From contig NC_071333.1 of the NCBI RefSeq assembly GCF_010183535.1, positions 18,164,587-18,228,586 of the forward strand: a DNA stretch of 64,000 bases, written 5' to 3'. Below are positions 39,103-50,949 of this stretch, piece after piece; within the stretch, counting starts at the first letter, position 1, and the number at the start of each line of letters is the position of its first letter. The notes under the pieces are model-generated. The model was not told the DNA's origin and did not search any database. It saw only the letters and a program-made list of their open reading frames with translations. Source of the DNA: Caenorhabditis remanei. Lineage: Eukaryota > Nematoda > Chromadorea > Rhabditida > Rhabditidae. Position numbers and translations under genes: made by a program.

Positions 39103-39555
39103 ACCCAACTGTGCAAAAAGATACGAACTTTGGCCGTTTTTAATTGAAATTGCCCAACTTTGACGGTGTGTGATGGTGATTCTCATTATAGCACATAGTA
39201 GATTTTTAATGAATCTTACAGAGCTAAAAGAGAGCTTCATTTTTGTAGTTGACGAATTTTTTGCACGGGTCCTTCCTGAACAGTTATGGTCATTTGAACA
39301 CCACAGCTCAAATATTGCATTATTTTGCACTGAAATTGGTTGATTTGAGGGATAAGTTTCTTTGTTGATACGTGACTTACTAGGAAGGGTCAATGCAAAA
39401 AAGTTATCAATTACAAAAATGCAGCTCTCCTTTAGATCTATAGGGTTCATTAAAAACCTACTATGTGTGACAATCAGAATCACCATGACATACTCTCAAA
39501 GTTGGACAATTTCAACTGAACACGGTTAACTTTCGTGTTTTTTGCACTGTACTGT
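39103..39555. repeat. Palindromic element, family P copy 4
   Basis: The element runs from CAACTGTGCAAAAAGATACG to TTTTTTGCACTGTACTGT, 453 bp. The arms match copies 1 and 2 very closely (GAACTTTGGCCGTTTT, CATGACATACTCTCAAAG). It is intergenic, in the otherwise gene-free 36.6-40.1 kb stretch. Confidence 0.85.
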
Positions 39556-40158
39556 AAGTCTCCTGGAAAGACAGGCAATTGGTACAACATAACATACGTT
39601 TTCGTATAAACGCCAGTATACTCTGCATTGTTTTCGGAACTTTTTTATTGGTTTTGTTTTTTTAAGTCTCATGGATGGACTTCATTTTTAAACGCAATTT
39701 TTTAAATTGTTTTAACCCTGAAACTGTCAAAAATTTAGTTTATTAAGAATTGATACCATTGAAAATCATCATACTCTTCACTTTTTTCGCTCTTTCTAAT
39801 AACTGTTTACAGCCAACGAATTTCGTGGACAGTGGCTGCTCCGGTCAGTATACTGATAAAGAACTTCATAAATCTTATCAGTATTTCGAAACATGAAAAG
39901 TTGGGAAATAGTTTTTTTCTAATTGAAAAACATATTACGTAATCTTGGTGTATGTGCAACTTTATTCAGGTTTTTAATACAAAACTTTGTGACGGAAAAG
40001 AAATACCGTACAAAATCAGACAAGCTCGCAATATGCGTTGTTTTATACAAATAGCGGTTACTAACAATGTGTTGTTAGAATAAAAAAAGAAAATACCCGT
40101 TTTTATAAAACGGTGTGTGCCTGTTAGTAGGAATGGGTGGGTATGTATGTTTCATGAT

Positions 40159-41198
40159 TTAGAAATGTCCGTTTCCCTTCTCCGACGCATTCTTCTGCTT
40201 TCTGAAAGAACGACTTCTGACCCATTCGTTGATGAAAGTAAGCACACTCTTCTTTTTCGACCTGGATGACGATGACGTTGTATCTGATGCCACAATCGAC
40301 GGTGCAACATTTGGGTATTCTTCCTCTTCATGGATGGTCTAAAAATAGTTTTGATTCATGATAGGTGATGACTTGATAAGTACAATAACCCAATTCACCA
40401 AAAGCTATCAATTATGTACGTACACCTCTCGAAACTCAATTGACCTCCTATTTTTTTCCGGTCACGAGTCTGATTTCTAGCGTACATACGTGGTGCACAC
40501 TCATACAACATACCGTGATTGGGGCGATGACGGCTGCTTGATTTGCATTGGTTGTAAATTCTTGCGCCATGACAAGATCAGCGTCCTCCTCGTTCTCCTC
40601 CTCGTCGGTTTCGGTGATTGCGGGGCATCGGGAGGCCAAGTACGTGTAACTGCGGCGTTTGCATCTGGAATAGGACTAAGACTTGTTTGAAAGAAAGGTC
40701 ACAGACTGTATACGGTATTTGGTTAAATCACAGTTCCCTACGTGACAAGTTACACTTTATCGCAATATTGTTTGCACCTCCGTTTTTCAGATTTCCTGTC
40801 TCTTGGCACGTTTCAGAACACATGAACACGCACACAAAAACGACAGCGCGGCAGTTTTCTCAACTAATCTCATGATAATCGCTCACAGTACCCACAATAG
40901 GAAAAGACCTGTCACTTGAAATAAGGATCTTTTCAGTACCTTGACTCTTGTCTGCGATTACGTAGCATTAGCATTCTTTGGTGTTTGTCAAGAAGGGAAT
41001 CGAGCGAAGTTCCTTCTTTTCCTGCAAAAAAAATTAATTTTGCGATTCATTATTATACATTTATGTAAAAAAAAACAAACCTGGCGCAATTTTTGGTGCA
41101 AGCTGTACGGTATTGGTTCTGGTTCTTTGTCTTGGCTGCGGCTTCTTTCTTTCATAGAGGTTGAAATCCGAACGGATGACTGGTGAGAAGAGTGCCAT
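40159..41198 (-). CDS. Protein of unknown function, 176 aa
   Basis: Four coding exons: 41198-41081, 40940-40514 as two pieces (41021-40940 and 40664-40514), and 40338-40159 (TAA), all in phase with GT..AG ends. The exon with the ATG begins at 41203 after a TTTTCAG acceptor, 5 nt before the start codon. The chain is hydrophilic: a basic N-terminal third (about 20-80, with RKKPQPRQRTRTNT and RNRRQESRCKRRS), an acidic middle (TETDEEENEEDADL) and a basic Ser-rich end (SSSSRSKKKS then RSRSFRKQKN). There is no signal peptide and no membrane segment. I recognise no domain. The alternation of charged blocks suggests a disordered, possibly nuclear, regulatory protein. A TATA-like CTATAAAAG lies about 150 bp upstream on the same strand. 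Confidence 0.68.
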
Positions 41199-41342
41199 TG
41201 GTGCTGAAAATGTCACATGGGTCACTTATTGCAACACAAACATATGTAAAGAAAATGCAACATCTGCAAAAACTAGAAACTAGGAAAAAAGGAAAAAAGA
41301 AAGATAACTAGTTGTGTTTGCCTTTTTCAGTTCACTCCCTGA

Positions 41343-41351
41343 CTTTTATAG
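41343..41351 (-). promoter_or_regulatory. TATA-like box upstream of the 176-aa gene
   Basis: On the minus strand the sequence reads CTATAAAAG, about 145 bp upstream of the ATG at 41198 and about 140 bp upstream of the acceptor-bounded exon at 41203. It is a good TATA match but unverified as a promoter. Confidence 0.35.
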
Positions 41352-44300
41352 AAGCCTCCGAGAGGCAAGCTGATAGCGGCGAAGATCATCGCAAATAGGA
41401 CGAGTAGTCGACATTGAAAAGAGAAGTTAAGTTCGTATGGGAAGCAAAAAATACATTTAAAAAATTTATGATAAGAGTCATTATGTTTTTTTGGCTTTTT
41501 CGGGAATGAGAAGCCGAAATGCCCGAAAAAAAAGACAGCTCCGTTTTCCAAATCATGTGATGTGATAGGTTTTCAATCATAACAAAATGGAATGTTCTAG
41601 AAGAAATACTATCTGATAGTAGCTGATAATGAGAATCGCCTTTCAAAAGTGGTGGAGAGGAGGGAACACTAGTTAAAATGGGCGGGGCTTGGAAAACAAT
41701 AAAGGCAATGATTCATTGATTGGGCTGTTCTTTCCTAGGAATTTACACTGGGTAATTAGACATGTTGATGGGTAAAAAGGAAGGATGATCACTGACCAAT
41801 TGTACCCAATTTGTGTGGAATTCGAACTCTCGCTAACCGGATTATGACAGACTGTGAAGTTTGACCTGGCTGGAAATGGGAGGGGACACGTTGTTGTGAA
41901 GACTATATACTCATTACCTGTCCGGAGCAGAAATTATAACAATGTATCATTTTCTAGATTTATATACTATAAACAGAATGTTCTCTGGTTCAACTACAGT
42001 ACCCCTGTTTTCAAAAACAAAATAATGAATGATGATCTCTCAAATCCAAAATCTCCTCGTAATATTGAAAACAATATTGAAAACACCTCCAGTTTTGTGA
42101 AAACAGTGAAAGCAATAAAATCGAAAAATTAATTATCAAAAACATAGGTCTACCCCGGACCGCCAACTGGAACAAGTTCCTCGTCTTGTCGCAATCATAT
42201 GATAATATTGTTTTAAGAAGGACTATGTGTTTGCACCCATCTTAACCTAATAACAAAACACTTATGATTACCACCCGGCGGAGACAGGGTGGAGAGTGTT
42301 TCCTGTGATTTTTGAAACATTGATTGTTAGTCTTATTTGCAGGAAGAAAGTTACTATTTTTGATTAAAAATGTATTGAAAATAATTTTTTTTTTTCATTT
42401 TCAAAAAAAAAAAGGACGGTACTAATATAACTTTATGTTCCGTTTGAGTCGCAATAGCAGAACGGGCGATGAAATGTGTTATCAACTCTAAACCAGACTA
42501 ATTTCCTGCTATTCTCGCTGGTAAGCCGCTTTTGACGCGTTGGGACTGGAGCACAAAGGGTTTCCCCCATAAGAAAAAAAGAACTAAAGTTGATACGATG
42601 AGTACTGAAAAGCAAACGTAGACAATGAGGTGGAATAACCGGAACTAATACGATTTTTTCAGAAAATAATGTATAAGAGTCATTACGAAAAAAGGATTCC
42701 CTCATAAGACTTATGTATTTGATTCAAATAGTTTGATACCAAAACCGAAACCACTTGAATCTTCTAATCAGACCTTTTGGTTCAACACTAATTCGAATCT
42801 TCACGAAATTTCAATCAATCATGATTTCTTCCTTGTTAACTTCCCCTTTAGACTGTCTCCTCGTTTTCTCACTAGTCAGTGAGATATCAAATTTAGAAAA
42901 GGGGTTTTCCGACGGCATCTGATAAATGGGGACGGGATCGTAAACGTCTGTTTGATTACAAGCTAATAAATTGTCCTCACTTCCGGTCTGGAATGATATC
43001 TTTATCTATTTTGGGCTTCCCCCTTCTCCCTTAAAGACTTGAAGATTGTTGATGCTTTGATGTGTTAGTTTTTGTTACTTGATGTTATTTAATAGAGGAA
43101 GAAGAAATATCGGAAGATCAGATGAGAGTATGGAAGTAACTGACCGCTCCCAGTTCTTATCAGTGTTGACATTCATTAGGAAAGAGCAAGGAGCACTTAC
43201 GTGACATAATATGCGATAGGTCCATTTTGTCGACTGATTGGCAAGAAGTATTCGGAGAAAAAAGTTGCTTGTGTGTAATATTGACGTTCTTTACAAAACA
43301 AAAATTGACTCGCTTTGCTATCTGAAATAAATCTACATATTCAGTTTCTACCCAATTGTTCTCTGACAGACATATGACATGTGACAGAGATTTGAATATA
43401 AAGCGTGAGATGGTTTAAAAAACTGAAAATAGCAAACCAAATCGGTTTATGAAACGTGTGAAATGGAAACTGTGAAAACATGAGTCAGGTGGTGAAGACC
43501 GGAGAGAAAACAGAACCAAAATGAAATTTAGTGAGTTTGCAACAATGTTTTGTAGGCCGGTTAAAGAAGTGGGAGGAGGATTTTTGATAGGGTAAAATGT
43601 AAATGGAAAATTCTAGTTTTTGATGAGTAATTCAGTGAATAAGGATAAACAATAAATTTGCAATGGTTCTAGACTGTCAACATTTGAAAAAATCAGAGAT
43701 TGCAGGTTGGAACTTTATAGAAACATACATAATAGGAAATCAGACTTTGAAATTTTAATTCGGACTTTTCGTACGAAGTTAATATGAATACACAGCCGTT
43801 ATAGCTAATAAGTTATAACTAAATTTAAAGATACTCCTAAATTTTTGCTCTCAGCCTTCGAAAAATCGGTGGAACATAGTAAATTTGAAAATAACTAGTG
43901 ACTGACCTTGATTCTCATTACCAACTTTTGTGAATCATAGTTTTAGGCGAAAATCTATGTTGCTGCTGCCAATAAAAGAATTTATGTTTTAGAGGAAACC
44001 ATTCACAAATTTTGCAAAAAACTAGAAAAATAGTGCTCTCCCTGATTGAATATTTTTTTTTCAACCTGATTCAAATCGGATTACTCGATTATTTGAAAAC
44101 CGAAGAACATAACGGAAGTAGTAACTAAGCACCAACGATTGAATTGAAATGCAAATATTGCATTTATCTGTCTACAGGAACCAAAAACAACAAAATAACC
44201 AATTTCCGTTGGTTCTTTAGAGGAAGTTTATATAAACATCATGTATAAGGGGAAGTGAATATTTTGGAGAAAATAAAACAAAAGTCAATATGCTAATCAC

Positions 44301-44964
44301 GAGACATCAGGTAAGAAGTTCCTGTGGTATAATCATGTGTACATATATACAAATAGCATAAGTTGAACAAAAAACCAACAAAAAATAATGTTCTTTCTTT
44401 CTTATCGGTCAGAACTCAATGTAACCGACTTACACCCACATTTTGTAGACAGGAATCCCATAAAACCGACTGAAAGTCATATGAGAAGATTGACAGTTGA
44501 TTGAAAGTAGTTTGAGTTGGCATCAAATGCATGATATTCTCTAATGATACCAAATATTGATTTTCAAGTGACGGCTCTGTTTAGCACAAAACTCACGCCG
44601 ACATGTTTCTTCTGAAAAAAGAAAAGTGTCGTTACGTTAATCGCTGGCAATTGTTTCCTTGGCACGAAGACTAGCACGTAGATGTTGAATTGCATGTAAA
44701 CACTTTTATTATTCAACCATTGATGCTAATTTGAGCTCAAGAAGCAGAACAAATAGGTGTTGTTAGATTTTCGAAACGTTTGTATATTTTTGAGATGAGC
44801 GGGAGTATCTCGAATGGTTTTGCTAAATAGGAAAGTGAAAAATTTGAAGTTTAACATTTGAATGTTTGAGGATGATCTCTTCGTCAGCGAAAACATCATA
44901 GATACAATTTTTGAAAGTTTTGAAGCTTACAGTTTCAAAAAGTTATTGAGAATGTGTAGTCCAG

Positions 44965-45325
44965 TCTAACAAGGGAAGTCGATGTAGACGCAAATTATAA
45001 ATCAAACAGTAGTTTTGACTATGGGAAAGTCCATTTCTGCGATCAAAACCGGCAAAATGTCTCTGCGAGCCGAGTTATGAGCTCTCAAACTTTTCATATG
45101 GTTAAGCTTTTTCACATGGACTTCCAATTTGGCCGCATATACGCCACCACGCGGTTCCATTTGTGTTCTCCAGCAGTTCACCGGTGCTCGCTCGTTTACA
45201 AATGACAACATCTTTGCGTATACTATTTGCCGATTTTGGAATTCCATGTGAAAAAGAGTCACCATAAAATTTGAGAGCTCATAAGAAACATTTAGCCGGT
45301 TTTGCTGGCAGAAATAGACTTACCG
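44965..45325. repeat. Second inverted-repeat element with TCTAACAAGGGAAGT end
   Basis: The left end is TCTAACAAGGGAAGTCGATG. Inside, CCATTTCTGCGATCAAAACC and GTTATGAGCTCTCAAACTTTT are mirrored at 45245-45320 (AAAATTTGAGAGCTCATAA, GGCAGAAATAGAC). It is related to 33011-33340 (shared GCGAGCCGAGTT and AAGCTTTTTCACATGG). Confidence 0.7.
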
Positions 45326-45539
45326 TAAACTATCCTTGTAATCTTTCTTCCTCTGAAACATCTCTTCATAAAAATGATAACCAGTCTGAATATGTTTTGT
45401 TACAGTCTCTAAATGTGTAGTCAAATCTGTGAAAAGTTCATTTACTATAATACTTGAAGATTGGAGTAAAATCTATTTTGATGACAAAAAGCATAAAGCA
45501 AAACCTAATTTTCAGACCACTGACTTTCCAGCCAAATTT

Positions 45540-45980
45540 GAAGCTTCAATGGCAACCCCTTTTTCCGTTTTTTAATAACTAGTCGGTTTGAATAACGCTG
45601 TGCAGATTCAGCAAAATGTATGAAACAAATGAAGTTTAGAGGTTCCTAATGGAATACTCTGGTACCCACTAAAAAATCTGAAAAATCGTAGCAAAAATGT
45701 TGTCAAAAACTGCATAAGCTTCGCGCGTCTAGAGATAGATGAATACATTGAACGTCATCACTGTTCATAGTTATCCATTTGCGGCAGAAATCGAACCTGC
45801 ATCTCTCGGACCTCCGTTCAACGCTGTTATTCACTAGGACGTCACGCCGCTTGGGAGGTGGAGGGGAGAATGCGCTCATCTACCTAATGAGGTCCCCACC
45901 TTATGCGAGGTTGGGAAAAACCACAAATAGAGGACGTTGGTCCGTCAAATTGCAAACACACTGCACAAGTTGAACTGTAC
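45540..45980 (-). repeat. SINE-like repeat with tRNA-like core, copy 1
   Basis: On the minus strand this 440-bp segment is colinear with 49499-49945. The core at 45781-45850 reads, on the minus strand, GCGGCGTGACGTCC ... GCAGGTTCGATTTCTGCCGC: a B-box (GGTTCGA), a T-arm-like hairpin and complementary 5-bp GCGGC/GCCGC ends. A polymerase III-derived SINE is the simplest reading. Confidence 0.6.
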
Positions 45981-47245
45981 ATAATTCTAGCAATTATCTC
46001 TTCTATTAAAAAAAAAAACGTTCTCATTGATAAACAGTTATCCGTTCATTAATTGAATTTTTAATAAGCATTATAATGCACATCGTTTCAAATGAAATTC
46101 GAATGTGCCAGAAAGTCTTACACTGTCTGTTTCAGATCTATTATTTCTGTTAATAAGCGTAACATGGAATGTACTCTTATTGCATTTTTTAGAATTTTTT
46201 TCATTAGTTTTTTGTTTTCTTGCTGTGACAATCTGAACAAATAACTTTGATACATATATTTTGATACATATAAAACTTTGCTACATATAAATCGTTTCTT
46301 TTTAAGTTTTTTTTCGTGGTGAAATTTTTTTTTAAAACTAAATTTATCTGAAAACTGGAACATTTGAAAAATTTTCCAAAATGTTTATTTTCTAGAAGTT
46401 TGACACTTATTATTGTTCAAATAAAAATGTCGGAATTTTTTTATTTCAATAATAGATGTATGAGCTAATAGGTCAATTAATTTTTACTCTTGTGATGGTG
46501 AGACTTCAAGAAGAAGGAAATCATAGATACCCAAAACAGTCCATCTTCATGACTTCAATTTCTACTTTTCTTGTTCTATTCTATTTCCAAAATTCCATAA
46601 TGAATACATCATTCTATTTATAACACTGAACCACGTGAACACACTTTCTTTCATTTTCTCGACAACAAATTACATAATAGAAAAAGTGAGCCAAGATTTA
46701 GTGAATGTCTAATTTGTTTTCGAGAAAGTGTTCTGGTGAGCTTTTAGTTTTCGAACATAATGAGGTAACAACTGAACATTCAATGGCTATATTGGGTCGA
46801 CACATTAATTTTTGATTTCTTTCATTACAACTTATTTTGTTGTGTTTTGTCTTCCCGTTTTTTCGTTTTTTCTTTACAGGAGAATGTATGAATTCATATT
46901 CTTCTCCATTTGGCTATTCGTGTTGTTTCTGGAGTTTGTATGTCTTTTTGTATTCCTTCAAATGCCCTGAATTGTGTCCTTTTATTTTATTCAACACTCC
47001 ATACTCAAATTTTTTCGTTTTCTCATTTATTTTCCCTGTGTCATTTTGATTTTTGGCTATTTTGATTCTTCCTTCTTCGAGTTATTCTGTATCTGCAAGC
47101 CCTACTCGCTCGCTCCACCCATTCATATTCAAACACATCGTCTCAAGCTCCGCCTCTTTTTCTTGAATCTCTCATTGATCAGTTGCACGAATTATTCGCT
47201 CTGCCTCGATTCGTCGGACCATTTTTGAATAAGTTCTCGTCAATC

Positions 47246-47509
47246 ATGAAATTCTTCATTTTCTTTGTCTTCATCCTTCTCGCTTTCACTGCTGAGCCAG
47301 TCGAATCTCGCAACTGCGGAATAAAGGCATATAAGACTATCATGCGGATTTGTCCAGATGGGTGCACCACTGACGGTAAGCATAATAAACTTTTGTAGCA
47401 TTCTGTGTTCTAACTTACGATTCTTGTAGACGCCACACTTCCAACACGCGTCTGCGCATTTGCCTTGTCCAAAGAAGAAATTCAAAATGGATGTTGCCCT
47501 GAGGAATAA
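47246..47509 (+). CDS. Insulin-like peptide (INS family), 69 aa
   Basis: Two exons: 47246-47375 and 47430-47509 (TAA), phase 1 junction. Residues 1-21 form a signal peptide (MKFFIFFVFILLAFTAEPVES). The mature peptide has a B-chain-like segment with CG followed 11 residues later by C and then PDGC, and an A-chain-like segment ending GCCPEE. The A segment has C-x12-CC, so the two Cys of the usual A6-A11 internal disulfide are Val and Leu. The B- and final A-chain extra Cys are present. This matches the nematode INS subclass that trades the intrachain bond for a third interchain bond and has no separate C peptide. It probably acts as a ligand of the DAF-2 receptor. The ins number is not assigned. 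An AATAAA lies at 47561. Confidence 0.82.
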
Positions 47510-47560
47510 GACGATGAGAAATACCACACTTCTCAAGTTGTTCTGTCATCTAGAATCTGC

Positions 47561-47566
47561 AATAAA
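47561..47566 (+). terminator. Poly(A) signal of the insulin-like gene
   Basis: AATAAA lies 52 bp after the stop at 47509, giving a short 3' UTR as usual for nematode peptide genes. Confidence 0.65.
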
Positions 47567-48020
47567 CTTTTTGTTAAAATCCTTTGTTTACACTAACACT
47601 TTTACTGGAGATCTGTTACAGGGTGTTATTCAAAACTAGTTCTGAGTAAAAATTTCATTTAGAAAACGCACTGAAAATAGCCACATTCAAATTGATGTCA
47701 CGTTTACCTCATAAAAATTAAAACACAGCTCTGAGGTTCTCATTTTCAGATAGCCAACTTGAACCATCTGAAAAATAAACCAAGTGTTATAAAGAAAACA
47801 ACAAATAGTAAGATCAGAATGGTCAAGTTTGAAAAGAACTGGTCCGAAACATGCTAGCTGTTTGCGCGGATTTGTTCAGAACAAGGGATTCGTGCTCCCC
47901 GCAGCTTCACAGGCCGGGTGCCTGAAAAGTCTCTTGTCAGTACTAGAAAATTTTACTGTGCGCACCGTTCTCACATTCTTTGATTTCGGAAAATTCTTTT
48001 GTAAGTTTTCTAGTTGTTCC

Positions 48021-48088
48021 TGTTGTTAGATTCGAACCAACAAGTTTATGTTCTTAATTTCTATCCGTTATCAACTAGGCTACGCTGA
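48021..48088 (-). other. tRNA-like sequence (pseudo-tRNA candidate)
   Basis: On the minus strand it reads GCGTAGCCTAGTTGATAACGG, an A-box-like D arm, then about 25 nt, then GTTGGTTCGAATCTAAC, a good B-box with a 4-5 bp T stem. A convincing anticodon stem and acceptor stem are not seen, so a functional tRNA is unlikely. Confidence 0.4.
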
Positions 48089-49498
48089 TTTGAAATCTCT
48101 AGTCGACCAAGAATATGAATAATGGAAGATTTTATCACTTACAATCTCACAGAGAAAAAGGAATTATATTTACGTGAGTAAATCGAAAACTCTGTAAAAA
48201 ATATTAGAATTGTTTTTATTGTAAGCTGTAAAATCCAATTAAAAGATTAGAAGTGCCCGAACAGCCGTTTCAGTTTTTTAGAGTTTCGAAACGTGCTATT
48301 TCAACAAATCTCACATTTCTCACGCTAGATATCGTTTTGCAAAAAATTTGGTTAGTGAGAAGGATTTATATACAGGGGATTATTTTGCTATGCCGAAATA
48401 GTTGATGCGCAGAGAGTCAGACGGACGTCGCAAGATCTCAACATGGATAAATAAAATCTCTTTCCCTAGTCCTATTGCGTTTTCTATGTCTATTCCCAAT
48501 TTCTCTATGTCTCCGCAAGGAGAGATATGAAAACAGATATCAGACACTGCGTCAGGAGCTCTTTTTTGAATGAGAGTTTCGTCTTTTCAAAACGAAGAAT
48601 ATGAAATGGGCAGGGAACTGAAATGAAAAGGGATTTTGTAGCATTTGTGAAGTTGTGAGAGGAAGTGCAGAGAAACAATATTTCAGGATATGATTCCGAC
48701 TGTAATGGAGGGTCATGTTCGAAAAGAAGTTTTTGATTCCTAATGTGTGTATTTGCAAAATCTATAGAAAGTCTCTTACGCGAGGTGTGATTTTGGTGAA
48801 CGTTCATTTACTCAATTTTTTGATTAAATAACCCATTTGTTCCTTTTCTGAGATTCGAAAACACATTACGTCACACTTTTCTGGTAGATTGTTCCAGCAG
48901 GATACAATCTCTCCTTTTTTATAAAATATTTCACGGCGGCAATATTTCAATGCGATTGACGTCTTGCCTCAAAAGCAATCCGAGCCATCTATGTGTCATT
49001 CCAGAAAAGAAATCCAGAAATACTTCTCGAAGCCAACACTTTTTTCTCAAATGAATCATTCATTCATTTTCGTTTCAATGGATTATTCAGGGAGTCTTGC
49101 GAATATATGGCTTCTTTCACTTGGTTATATGATATCCGAGAACACACTCGGTTACCGTAGTCTTTGCTAATTAGCAAGTGGGAAAAATGAAGAAAACGGA
49201 AAGGCGACTAATGATGTGGTGACTCAATGGGAACTTGGATATGCCATGCTCACAGGAAATGAGAGAATATTCTACGTATTTTGTTTTTCTATTTTGAGAG
49301 AATCAAACGCAGTTTCGGCATCTTTCAGAGGAAGGCTTTCAAAGAGTCGAAGAGCATATTATTTCTTTGGGGACTTATGTAGTTTATCGACACAAAAATA
49401 AACAACAAAATCCCAAATTCGTTAACATGTGGGTTAGAAATTGAACTGGATATAGATAGGAGGTAGTTCAGTGGTATGAATAGAAAAAATAAAATATA

Positions 49499-49945
49499 GA
49501 GTTCAACTTGTGTACAGTGTGTTTGCAATTAGACGGACCAATCATTCTCTATTTGTGTTTTTTTCAAACTCATAAAGGGAGGTGACCTCATTAGGTAGAT
49601 GAGCGCATTCTCACCTTCACCTCCCAAGCGGCGTGACGTCCGAGCAGCCCAGGACGGAAGTTCGAGAGGTGCAGGTTCGAGTGGTGCCGCAAATAAACCG
49701 TGATGACGTCCAAATAATTCATATTTCTCTAGACGCGCGAAGCTTATGCAGTTTTTGACAGTATTTTTGCTATGATTATTCAGAATTTTAGCAGAAATAT
49801 GATGAAAATGATAGTGCACCTAGGTTGTTCATTAAAAGCTTTCAAACTTTAATTGTTTTATACATTTTGCAGGATCTGCCGCAGAAGTTTTGAGACCAAT
49901 ATGTTATTGAAAAATGGAAGAAACAGTTGCCATTGAAGGCCGTGT
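49499..49945 (+). repeat. SINE-like repeat with tRNA-like core, copy 2
   Basis: Colinear with the 45.5-46.0 kb copy in the opposite orientation, including the words GACCTCATTAGGTAGATGAG, CACCTCCCAAGCGGCGTGAC and AGACGCGCGAAGCTTATGCA. The core 49628-49690 has GGTTCGA and ends GCCGC. Confidence 0.6.
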
Positions 49946-50382
49946 TACTAGTGATGCTCAACTTGTACAGATTCAGCTAATATGTAGACAACGAGTTGTT
50001 TTTGAAAATTTTAGCGTCGTCCCAAAAGATATTTTTGAATGTTTTTCCCAGTCCCGATATAATACAAATCAGCTTCATAGCCATTTATCTAATCCTCGTT
50101 TTCTTATTAAGAATTGCAAGTTTTACCGCTCCCATCATGTACCAGAAGGAAATAAGAAACTGTTTCAGGTTCCTAATTTCAAAAACCATGAAATTCTTCA
50201 TGAAGAAAACAAACACAACTAGATTTCACTGAAGCTTTTACCATATTTTTGTAATATTCAAAAACGCTCACTCCTTCAAGGGATATCATAGAAGGGAACT
50301 ATTTCAAAAATTTTATCTATCGCAAGTTTTTATTGTTTTTTTCTTGTTTTATCAAGTCACGAGAAATCTGATCCCGGCATGT

Positions 50383-50820
50383 ACAGTTCTGCTCAAAAAG
50401 TTATCAAGTTGGCTGTTTTCAGTAGAAAATTTCTAAGTTTGATAGTGTATTTCGGTGTCACCTGAAGTTACGATAAAGTCAATTTTGTATGGGATCGATA
50501 GAGCAAAAGAGTACATTATTTTTGTAGTTGACCATTTTTTTGTAGGTACAGTATCTTAAAAATTACAGATTGTCAAAGTGAAAAGCTTCAAGCTAGTGTG
50601 CACTGAAATTAGTCGGTTTCAGGTAGAAACTATTTTTATGACCTCTATCTTCCAAGATAGTGTTCCTACAAAAAGATAATGAACTACAAAAATAAGGTGA
50701 TATTTTAGCACTGTTCAGCCCATACAAAATTGAGTTCATTGCACAATCAGGTAACTCCGAAATACACTACAAAACTCGGAAAGAAATCATCTAAAGTTGA
50801 TAACCGTTTGAGCGGTACTA
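50383..50820. repeat. Palindromic element related to family P
   Basis: Ends ACAGTTCTGCTCAAAAAGTT and CCGTTTGAGCGGTACT pair. The inner arms pair too (AAGTCAATTTTGTATGG with CCATACAAAATTGAGTT). It shares the TTTTTGTAGTTGACCA core with family P but is clearly diverged. Confidence 0.8.
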
Positions 50821-50949
50821 TATGCTATTTTTTGAATCAAATCATTTTTTCCATGTTATACCTTCCATAATCACCCGGAGCCCAACAATTGGTATTCCTT
50901 CAAATCAATAGAAACTGCCAAGGATTTCAGAAAAGTGAAGTGAAATTAT

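Larger units (their letters stand above)
36594..40158. other. Intergenic, 3.6 kb
   Basis: No gene model. It contains the inverted repeat at 37687 and the family P palindrome at 39103. The 300 bp nearest 36593 should be the promoter of the Ly6-like gene. Confidence 0.5.
41204..47245. other. Intergenic, 6 kb
   Basis: No convincing gene. Holds the TATA-like box at 41343, the inverted-repeat element at 44965 and the SINE-like copy at 45540. 46800-47240 is pyrimidine-rich on the + strand, as expected just 5' of the insulin-like gene. The rest is plain AT-rich DNA. Confidence 0.5.
47510..50382. other. Intergenic after the insulin-like gene
   Basis: Contains the poly(A) signal at 47561, the tRNA-like sequence at 48021 and the SINE-like copy at 49499. 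The open frame 49914-50222 begins inside the SINE-like repeat and has no splice context, so no gene is called. Confidence 0.5.

Noticed and set aside
48505..48807. 100-residue minus-strand open frame
   Set aside because: No domain, signal or splice support; content fits chance in this AT-rich stretch.
49914..50222. 102-residue open frame
   Set aside because: Begins inside the SINE-like repeat and shows no domain or splice signals of a gene.
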